In this document: positions 36,927 to 48,900 of the stretch, piece after piece | Numbering within the stretch: position 1 is the first letter of the stretch | Layout: each line of letters begins with the position of its first letter | Assembly: GCF_032854445.1 (NCBI RefSeq) | Contig: NC_088302.1 | Span: 558,001 to 622,000, forward strand | Direction: 5' to 3' | Length of the DNA stretch: 64,000 nt | Origin: Liolophura sinensis | Taxonomy: Eukaryota > Mollusca > Polyplacophora > Chitonida > Chitonidae | The notes under the pieces: generated by a model | Database searches by the model: none | What the model saw: the letters and a program-made list of their open reading frames with translations, nothing else | Told to the model about the DNA's origin: nothing | Translations under genes and position numbers: made by a program

Positions 36927-39900
36927 TTAGGAGTCTGTGGCCTTGAAATGGTCTTCATCTATGGTAGAGTAAATATGGCCTTCACTGCTCAAAAATTCAA
37001 TTGCATCTCTGAAAAAGAAAAAAAATTTGAAAATAATGAAATATACTGTGAAGTACATAATTTCTGAGTGGAACTAATTTTCATGGATTTCGCAGTCAAG
37101 AATTTACAGTGAAAAACCATTGAATCATATATTATATTTATTTATTTGTGTTTTACGCTGTACTCAAGAATATTCCACTTACACAACAGTGGCCAGTATT
37201 GTGGTGGGAGGAAACCAGACTGAGCCCGGGGGAAGCCCATGCCCATCCGCAAGTTGCTGGCAGACCTTCCCCCGACAGCCAGAGAGGAAGCTATGAGGTG
37301 GACTTGATTCATATATTGTAAGTAGTACTATTATTTAGATGAAATAACTGTGAACTGTGTACAACACAATGACTGTTTGGAATGGCTAACAATGACCGGC
37401 TACAGTGGTCGATTAAAACCAAAAACAATCCAGAATTAATCGTGTTCCTTGACTGCTTTAATGAAGAATGAATGACTGGCTCTGATAATGTAAAATTATA
37501 TATTTGGCATTGAACTACTCAGGAGTGACATGTCACTTTGCCAGTTGATTAAAATTACTCCTCAAAGGTGCGAAAACTAGTGACATCTCTTTGAATACTG
37601 CTCAGGGTAGGTGAGAAAGCTATCTTACAAAGTCATAATCCCCAACAGTTTTAATCTCTGATCCAGATTTTGAGGACTAGCGATATCACAGGAAACAAAG
37701 AGGGTTAAAGCCTTGATTCATTCACACCTTCTTCACTCTGCTTCATCAGAAAACAGGCCAATGTTAGGAGTTTACACAGTGCAATCTGAATGATATGTAC
37801 AAAAGCCAAACAAAACGTGTGCACTTCTTAGCAGATTCATTCTGGAATCTCTGGAGACGATAGTATCTCCATACACTTCAACCGCATCGTAAACGGCAAT
37901 CTGATGAACCAAACATCAAATCCGTCATACTTCTCAAGAAGAAAAATCTTCAGAAGAATCAGTGGCCATCTGAGGCCCTCATTGATGTCATTCCAGGGGA
38001 AGATGGAAAGGTTCGCTAAGCTAAGTTTCATGTGGTTAGGAATGGAACATGCACAACCTACTTTCGTCCCATCCAACGATGACAGTTCTTGTTTCTACAG
38101 AATGAACTTTTCATTATGACAATAAGTTCACAGTCTTTTTTAGAACATTTCTTGTAGACATTTCTATGTAGCTAATTAAGGGCGCTATCACAGATATATC
38201 AAGCGATATGGTTACCGTTCTCCAGTTTTGGAGGTACGTTTAGATATATTGGCATTTCACATGGGAACAGACGCTCTTGACTGAACTGTTGACTTAAGCC
38301 TAAATTTCACTCCTGCACCCATTTACAGTGTAAGTTTTTGGGCTCAAATATCAACATTAACTTTATTCCTCCTCACCTTTTTCCTAAATTCTTCAAGTTG
38401 TCACAGTTTTGAGAATTTAGCCTTGGATGCTACGGTGACATCATGACCCTTGTTTCTAACCTATCTCTTCGGTACATCTGTTCTGTGAAGTTATCTGTGA
38501 ACTTCTGAGCTAAACATATCTGTTATGTCTTATTTTAGGTGTGCTTATGTATTACATTAATACATATATTCCTTAAGTAATGAGTAGACCCTGGAATTCA
38601 GTATTTTTAACTGTATGAAAGTCACTGTTAAGTTTTAAGCAATTCAAGGGAGATAACTCATGCTGGAATAATGGATTATATTACAAGGGGGACAACTTAT
38701 TATGACAATATGTATGTATCACATTGCCTAATTTTTATTCTCTGCATATGTGAAACAGCGTTTCTTTTATTACAGTTGTTTACCCTCCTACAACCACAGG
38801 ATAAAGTACAAGGATATGTTTGTTGGATCCAAGTTACAACTGGACCTCCTGTGATATTTCGGTCTATTGGTATAGGGGGTTACTTTTAACTGTAATCCGA
38901 GAGACAGTATATTACCAGATTTATGGAAAAACCACCAGAATCATGATAAATCATGATAAATTAGACAGTTTTCGTGTATTTTTCGATGATGTCACAACAC
39001 CGATCTGTACATCCTGTGATGCAGTGAATGCTGCAGATTTTTGCCTTTTTATCATCATTTAAAGTGCCGTACAAATTTTTGCCCTTTACCTGCTTATTGC
39101 ATGAACTATTCTGGTGTAAGTGGGTGCAAGTTTTATGGCACGCTTATTACAAGATATTACACAATACTTGTTAAAAGTGGATCTAGCCACTAAATGCTGC
39201 GGTCATGAATAGTTTCCAAATTGTATAAAAATTTGGAAGGCCAGATATACCATCATGTTTAAGTATGTATAGCTTCCTAAATGTATAAAAGTATGGAAGC
39301 CCAGAAGCACTATTGCATTTTAGTTTCTCTCACTCATAGTGTATGAAAGATCGCTTAAAGGCTCAGTAAGCAAGTAGCTCTAATGATATAAATTCACGCA
39401 TAGCTTCATGTGTGAATGTATGGAAGCTGCTGAGAGGGCTCCTCATCTTTTAGGATATTCTCAGATAAAGTGTGTAAATCAACTGTTAGCAGTGAATATT
39501 CTGTTCATAATGTCAAGATGAGACCACAAAACCAATATGTACATTCTGTGACGCAGTGAATGCTGCAGTCAGATACATTTTTTCTTCTTATCATTTCAAC
39601 GTGTTTTAATCCTGACTGCAACCCATCTCTCTCTACATCCACAAAGGTAACAGATGAACATCAGATGTTGACAGATGAGAATGCCAGTGTTGATACATGG
39701 CTATGCCATGAGTTGATACATGTGAATATCAGATGTTAATATATGTGAATACCAGAAACCATGTGAGGATACATGTGAATACCAGGTGTTGATACATGGG
39801 AATACCAGGTGTTGATACATGGGAATACCAGAAATCAGGTGCTGATACATGTTAATACCAGGTGTTGATACATGTGAATACCAGGTGTTGATACATGTGA

Positions 39901-42900
39901 ATACCAGGTGTTGATACATGTGAATACCATTTGATGCATGGAAATACCAGGTGTTGACAGATGACAATACCACGTGTTGATACGTGTACATGCAAATACC
40001 AAATGTTGACAGATGAGAATACAAGCGACACAAACCTGATAGCCTTCTCAGAAACACCTTTCAACTGTTGGCAAATGGAAACTATGTTTGCACCTTCTTC
40101 TGTAAAATTGTTCTTAATTAATGTGTGGACCTGAAAATAATGCATGAAAACATGTCACATGGGTCTTGTTTTATTTCTACAATAACACTTTCATTAGTCA
40201 GATAGATCAAAACTTGTTAGAGCTCCATGTTGTTAAAACTACCACACAATACTGGGCCTCGTCACACACACATCCTGGTTAAAGATACTACAACCCGACT
40301 TACAATACCAGGCACATACCTGACATACCTCGTCACACACAGCCTGGTTAAAGATACTACAACCCGACTTACAATACCAGGCCCATACCTGACATACCTC
40401 GTCACACACAGCCTGGTTAAAGATACTACAACCCGACTTACAATACCAGGCACACACCTGACATACCTCGTCACACACAGCCTGGTTAAGGATGTTACAA
40501 CCTGACTTACAATACCAGGAACACACCTGACAAACCTCGTCACACACATCCTGGTTAAAGATATTACAACCTGACTTACAATACCAGGCACACACCTGAC
40601 AAATCTCGTCACACACAGCCTGGTTAAGGATGTTACAACCTGACTTACAATACCAGGAACACACCTGACATACCTTGTCACACACAGCCTGGTTAAGGAT
40701 GTTACAACTCGACTTACAACACCAGGCACACACCTGACAAACCTCGTCACACACAGTCTGGTTAAGGATGTTACAACCTGACTTACAATGCTAGGCACAC
40801 ACCTGACAAACCTCGTCACACACATCCTGGTTAAAGATATTACAACCTGACTTACAATACCAGGCACACACCTGACAAATCTCATCACACACAGCCTGGT
40901 TAAGGATGTTACAACCTGACTTACAATACCAGGAACACACCTGACATACCTTGTCACACACAGTCTGGTTAAGGATATCACAACCCGACTTACAATACCA
41001 GGCACATACCTGACAAACCTCGTCACGCACAGTCTGGTTAAGGATGTTACAACTCGACTTACAATACCAGGCACACACCTGACAAACCTCGTCACACACA
41101 GTCTGGTTAAGGATGTTACAACCTGACTTACAATACCAGGCACACACCTGACAAACCTCGTCACACACAGTCTGGTTAAGGATGTTACAAATAGACTTAC
41201 AATACCAGGCACATACCTGACATACCTCGTCACACACAGTCTGGTTAAGGATATCACAACCCGACTTACAATACCAGGCACATACCTGACAAACCTCGTC
41301 ACGCACAGTCTGGTTAAGGATGTTACAACTCGACTTACAATACCAGGCACACACCTGACAAACCTCGTCACACACAGTCTGGTTAAGGATGTTACAACCT
41401 GACTTACAATACCAGGCACACACCTGACAAACCTCGTCACACACAGTCTGGTTAAGGATGTTACAACCTGACTTACAATACCAGGCACATACCTGACAAA
41501 CCTCGTCACACACACATCCTGGTTAAAGATACTACAACCCGACTTACAATACCAGGCACATACCTGACAAACCTCGTCACACACACATCCTGGTTAAAGA
41601 TACTACAACCCGACTTACAATACCAGGCACATACCTGACATACCCCGTCACACACAGCCTGGTTAAGGATGCTACAACCCGACAAACAATACCAGGCACA
41701 CACCTGACAAACCTCGTCACACACACATCCTGGTTAAAGATACTACATCAACCTGACTTACAATACCAGGCACATATCTGACAAACCTCGTCACACACGG
41801 TCTGGTTAAGGATGTTAAAACTCAACTTACAATACCAGGCACACACCTGACAAACCTCGTCACACACACATCCTGGTTAAAGATACTACAACCCAACTTA
41901 GAATACCAGGCACATACCTGACATACCTCGTCACACACAGTCTGGTTAAGGATGCTACAACTCGACAAACAATACCAGGCACATACATGACAAACCTCGT
42001 CACAGACACATCCTGGTTAAAGATACATCAACCTGACTTACAATACCAGGCACACACCTGACAAACCTCGTCACACACACAGCCTGGTTAAGGATGTTAC
42101 AACCCGACTTACAATACCAGGCACATACCTGACAAATCTCGTCACACACAGCCTGGTTAAGGATGTTACGACCCGACTTACAATACCAGGCACATACCTG
42201 ACAAACCTCGTCACACACAGTCTAGCTAAGGATGTTGAAACTCAACTTACAATACCAAGCACTCATCTGACAAACCTCGTCACACACAGCCTGGTTAAGG
42301 ATGTTACAACCTGACTTACAATACCAGGCACACACCTGACAAACCTCGTCACACACAGTCTGGTTAAGGATGTTACAACCTGACTTACAATACCAGGCAC
42401 ACACCTGACAAACCTCGTCACACACAGCCTGGTTAAGGATATTACAACCCGACTTACAATGCCAGGCACATACCTGACAAACCTCGTCACACACAGTCTG
42501 GTTAAGGATGTTACAACTCGACTTACAATACCAGGCACATACCTGACAAACCTCGTCACACACAGCCTGGTTAAAGATGCTACAAACTGACTTACAATAC
42601 CAGGCACACATCTGACAAACCTCGTCACACACAGTCTGGTTAAGGACGCTACATCCCGACTTACAATACCAGGCACGCATCTGACATATGTCGTCACACA
42701 CACAGCCTTGTTTTAACAGATCAACCCACTTTTGCAAAATTTAAAAAGTGGGTCCATGAAAGCATAAACTGGTGTTTTATCTTCACAATTCTGAGCAAAA
42801 ACTGCTTGAATGTGTTGATGAACCACTGCATCCCTGGAGTTTTGACATACCTGCTGTTGTGTGCCTGTGAGGCCCCCAGACGTATCCATGTTCATAGCAC

Positions 42901-45900
42901 CCCCTGGGGTGGGAAACGCAGACGTAGAAGCACCGCCACTCTGTTAAGAAAGTACACTCTAAACATACTCTTTCACTGATCTTCTTAAAATCACTGTGAA
43001 CTTTGATAAATACTGTCATGTAATCATTCAAAACTGCAAGAATGTCCATGTGACAACTTCTTCTCCAGCCTCTTTATACAGTTTCTACATTTCACCCTTA
43101 AAATTTATGAACAACAGACCTTCTCATCTGACATACATGTAAGATTTTCCTAATGCTATATCTCATGATTTCCTGGAAAAGGCCTGGAACATCAGCCCAA
43201 GAGATAAGTGATCGACTGGAAATGCCAGCACAATATGTTAGAGGAAAATTTGAAATGACCCCCTCAGGAATCTTGTAAATTGTTCACAATCAGTTATTCA
43301 GATTCCTACCCTTATACCTGGTTGATATTTAGCTCTGTGTGAAACAGTCTGAAAGTCCCATAGTCCACATTAAACAGCTGAGCGAGTAAGAACCCTGACA
43401 TTTACATCAACCCGTTATCGTATTTCAAACACGACCATCTTACCGCTCCTTGCTGGGACAGTACCATGTGGGCGTGAACAACTTCTAACAAATGACACGA
43501 CAACTCATTCATATCTGTCAGAGGCATGAGCTTGAAGGCCACCACACTGTGCTTTCCCTGAAACGCTCGCACGTGTCCGTAGGCCCGCACGTACGTGTTC
43601 TCTCTCATGGCCTGCACACGCTCCTCATCAGGCACATTCTCCTGCACAACAAATACAATGTTGATTGTTTTCAGCCATTTTCCCTCTGTAGTCTGTAGTA
43701 ACATTAAATTTCCTTCTTTGGGGCTGTTAACATAAAGGGCCAATTGTAACCTCCAGTTTTGACTACAAGCCAACATTTAATCCATCAATATAAGAAGCGG
43801 TGTAATGTTCCGGAAGTAACATTCCGCCTGATCCCTTGGGGCTTCAAATTACAGATAAATATGCCTGCATTAGGGGGCATGTGCATGGTGATCTAGTAAC
43901 GCTGCTAGTTTGGCACACAAAAACAACGATGACTTACACAGACATGATTGTGGTGAACCAAGAAAATAGCTGAAATTTACTATCATAGCAAAAAAAGGCC
44001 GGGGTCCAGGGGCCGCTTAGGCCCCGGAAGCTGGAAAAATCTGCGGAAAACAGGTAAATTAATCGAAACTGAACAAAGAAACAGCGGAATTCCGCTAAAA
44101 AGCGGAAAAAAATCATGTCTGCTTACATCACTGTTCACACATAAAATCAATGATGACTTACATCACTGTTCACACACAAAATCAAGGATGATTTACCTCA
44201 TTGTTTACACACAAAAAACGACAACTTACATCATTGTTCACATAAAAACAACAAACACTTGCATCATTGTTCACACAAAAACAACAAAGACTTACGTCAT
44301 TGTTCACACACAAAAACAACGATGACGTACATCATTGTTCACACAAAGCAACGATGACTTACATCATTGTTCACACACAAAACACTAACAATGACTTACA
44401 TCATTGTTCACACACAAAACACTAACAATGACTTACATCATTGTTCACACAAAAACAACGATGACTAACATCACTGTTCACAAACAAAATCAACAATGAC
44501 TTACCTCATTGTTTGCATACAAAATCAAAGATGACTTACCTCATTGTTCACACACAAAAAACGACAACTTACATCATTGTTCACAAACAAAATCAACAAT
44601 GACTTACCTCATTGTTTGCACACAAAAACAACGACTTACATCACTGTACACACAAAATCAATGATGACGTACATCACTGTTCGCACACAAGAACAACGAA
44701 GACTTACATCAATGTTCACACACAAAAACAATGATGACTTACATCACTGTTCACACACAAAATCAACGATGATTTGCATCATTGTTTACACACAAAAACA
44801 ACAATGACATCTTTGTTCACACAAAAACAACGATGACTTACATCACTGTTCACACACAAAATCAACGATGACTTGCATCATTGTTCACACACAAAGTCAA
44901 CGATGACTTGCATCACTGTTCACACACAAAATCAACAATCACTTGCACCAACGTTCATGCACAAAATCAACAATCACTTGCATCACTGTTCACACACAAA
45001 AACAACAATGACTTACATCATTTTTCACACACAAAAACAACAATGACTTACATCATTGTCTACAAACTGCTTGACCTCAAGAAGAGGGCCAGACATGTCA
45101 TCAATCTCGTAGTCTATCCTTGTCGAGGACTCTTTCACAGACCTCACCAGTCCTACTATCGTCACCTACAGAGTAAACATAACCACTGTCAACAAAGATA
45201 ACTGACGAAACAAATGAAATTTCAGCATAACACTCATTTCTGCCCATACAAACTTTTTTATTTAACTGTCTTAAATGAAGCAGATATAAAAACTTTTTTG
45301 GCAGAGCCACCACAAAGAGCAGCTCACAGCCAGAACAACCCACCTGGGAAATCTCTGTCTCTCCTGAGAAAAACTTGTTATCCTCTTCTTGCGTGGTGTT
45401 GAGAATCTGAGCTATGGTACAGGGAATGATGCTTTGTGTGCGGGATCGACTCTGGAACAGAAAACAGATAATCTCATACACAAATCTGAGCTATGGTACG
45501 GGGAATGATACTTTGTGTGCGGGATTGACTCTGGAACAGAAAACAGATAGTCTCATCCACAAATCTGAGCTACAGTAAAAGGTATGATACTTTGTGTGCA
45601 GGATCGACTCTGGAACACAAAACAGATAGTCTCATACACAAATCTGAGCTACAGTAAAAGGTATGATACTTTGTGTGCGGGATCGACTCTGGAACAGAAA
45701 ACAGATGATCCCGTACACAAATCTGAGCTATGGTATGGGGAATGATACTTTGTGTGCGGGATCGACTCTGGAACACAAAACAGACAGTCTCATACACAAA
45801 TGTGAGCTACAGTAAAAGGTATGATACTTTGTGTGCGGGATCGACTCTGGAACAGAAAACAGATGATCTCGTACACAAATCTGAGCTATGGTACGGGGAA

Positions 45901-48900
45901 TGATACTTTGTGTGCGGGATCGACTCTGGAACAGAAAACAGATTGTCTCGTACACAAATCTGAGCTATGGTACAGGGAATGATACTTTGTGTGCAGGACT
46001 GACTCTGGAACAGAAAACAGATGATCTCATACACATTTTTTTTCTGGCAGGTCAGGCAATGCTTTGTTCAGTAAAACCTTGTTCGCATCGCATTGTTCCT
46101 TATGCTACTAGTAAGGTTTGTAGCATAGATGTACACAGAAGTAGCATTTCTCACCTTTCGTTCCTGGGACTGCTGTGGTGTGCCGAACCCCCCTGGGGAC
46201 ATGTATCCTGCCTGACCCCCATCTGCACCACCCTGGTCATAACTGCTGTAACCTGGAGATTAAGACAGATCATGGAATAAGAAGACTTCTCACATTATGT
46301 TTGTCTGCCAAGCACATACGGGGTTTGTAGGCTTGGAGTATAGATCGAGCCTGCCAATGCTACAGTGCTGGAATGGCAGGAAAAACTGAGTTAGCAGATC
46401 TCCTGTCCTTTCCAGACAAGTGGCTCAGGGTTGGGGTAAGCTGACGGGGAGTCATTAGATGTGAGTACATTTACTGTGTCTTCTTGCGTCACTTGCGACA
46501 AGTAAGGAATCAAGTTTAAAACAACACATAACATGAGGTGTAAAGGATCGATAAGTCGAGTGCTGAAATATTTGGAGAATTAACATGCATTGCCAATAAT
46601 AGAAATGACACCTTAAACAAGAATATGGCCATCGTCTTTTCAGCAAAATGTGCACATGACCAGAAGACAGGGGAGATACATGTAACTAAGGTATTTTTAT
46701 CATGCATGTCAGAGCTCTTGTCCATAGCACAAACATCATTATTTTATAGCTACTGAACAAACAAAAAATCTAAAATGTCAGCCGTTTCAATGAATACCAT
46801 CCAAAATCAATGTATTAAGTGAAGGAAAGCGAAAAGAAGCCATTGTCAAATGTTTGGGGAAGATTATCTGAACCCCAACATGGCAACATGCCGGTAAGCC
46901 AAATCTCATCTATTGTAGTTATACATCTTGCTTTATAGCCATTCTGCTTTATAGCCAATCTGATTAAAGTAATCACCACTTAAAGAACTTGTACAAACAC
47001 ATGCATTAATCCCTTTATGAAGTATGCAACAAAATATGTTCTGTATGTATTGCTGACGAAGCCATGCTGCCACAACAACAACAACATGACATGTGCATGT
47101 GGAATCAAACTCTCTTGCACGGAAATCCTTTTCTGTTTGCTTATGTTGATGTAATTTTCAACATCTTATACCCAAGATATCAAATAACCCAGGATTCACA
47201 CACTAACAGTACAAAATGAAGTGACTGATGTCGTGTTACTTACATATTATATAATTCTTCAGTTTTAGTTTTCATTGATTGTAATCCAACACGTGAAAGT
47301 ACACCACAGATTTCTGGGGGACAAGATTTGGGTTGTGCTATATCCGATATATCGAGGCGTCTTACAGTGAGACTGGCACAGGTACAATTTTGCATACACA
47401 GGTAACAAAATGAAAGATAAAAATGCTGCCACTGAAGTATCACGCCAAAGACACCAGAAATGTCACTTTACACTGACATCAGGCCAACCAATCCTCTTTC
47501 CTTGCTCTAACCTCTCGGTGCTAAACGTTAACTGAGGCATCATTTTTAACATTTTTAGTGTGTTCTGACCCAGATTTGATCCTAGGTCACCCAAATGCAA
47601 CGCAGACGCTCCAACCATTAGGCCACTGAAGCGATCCTCAGTGCTGGGTAGGGCATGTGATACTGTACTGCAGTTAAGACATAAGACATAAAAACTAAAG
47701 CATACATACATAAGCACTACATTGAGACACTTGACATTGGATGTGTAAGTAACAGCTGAGTTAACTCTTCCTGCTATTACAGCGCTGTGGCAAAGGCAGG
47801 CTACCTTCTCCACTCGATGCTCCTCGTGTTCAGGTCTCGAAATACAAATATCATACTTGTGTTCCGACCCCTCAATACTTGTATTTGACAACAAATCATG
47901 GGGCAGAAAACATGTGTCTGAAAACTATTTCACAAGAAAACACAGGGCGCTTCTTCTCAGATCAATGATTAAACGTTAAACATAGCATGTAAATATCCGA
48001 AATCGCTGACAATAGACCTCAATGTTTAATTTCATTGAACTAGGTTTTACTAAGAATGCATATAGGAACAGACAGAGCACAACTGTAATTGAGACCTGCG
48101 AACGCTGCAATTCAATCTCACCTTCCGCCAGGTTAAAGCATAGCCATGTGGTCGGGCTAGATTGTTAAGGCTAGTCCTAGGACTGTTCTATCTGGGCCTA
48201 GAACTAGACTCATGATGAATGAAATCTCCAGCAGCAACAACAACACAACGCAAAGTGAAACGGTTCTCTTTACTCCACAACACCAAAGCACCTCAAATGT
48301 ACCTGTGGCTACTATTTGGTCTCACCGGACAGCGACTGTTGGTATACTTACTACTCTGGTTATTCCACATATCTAACAATGACGGACTGTCTTTCACAAC
48401 ACTTCACACCGCCTTTACGACGCACTACAAGTAAAATACGGCGGGAAATAGCAGTATTCTCCACGCTTTGGCACTTTTCGGATTTCAACACCGACAGGAG
48501 AATTTTATCTATAGTCTATTTCAGACGTAAATTATGCATTGGAGGGGAATAAAGCAGTAAATTTATCAAACCCGTGCGAACGATGACAAGGCCTTTTGTA
48601 TGCATTTCTGGATATCTACAAATACACATATATGGGCATAAAAGTAGGATTTCGTTTTGGGTGTGGAGAAAAGATACAACATAACAAAAGAACCTTTCTT
48701 ATGTACATTTTAATATTCCGATTGCAAAACATGCTGTTCTCATCAAGGAATTCCTTTTTTAACTATATCCTGGTTATGTAGTATCATCCTGTCGTCGCTG
48801 CTCTGTATTCGGTACCCTCTATCAGAAATAATGACTTGTTCTGGACAGCTCCTCGTTCAGGATTGAACAGAGAGTGAAAATTAAGCGAAATGGAGTGATG

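Noticed and set aside
40262-42737. Cys-rich repeat proteins of 146-440 residues on the minus strand
   Set aside because: Translation of the 69-bp minisatellite in two frames; no signal peptide, no unique domain, and located in an RPA2 intron.
47463-47894. Minus-strand ORF of 143 codons
   Set aside because: Its recognisable part is the translation of a tRNA-like SINE; the rest lacks similarity and lies in RPA2 intron 1.
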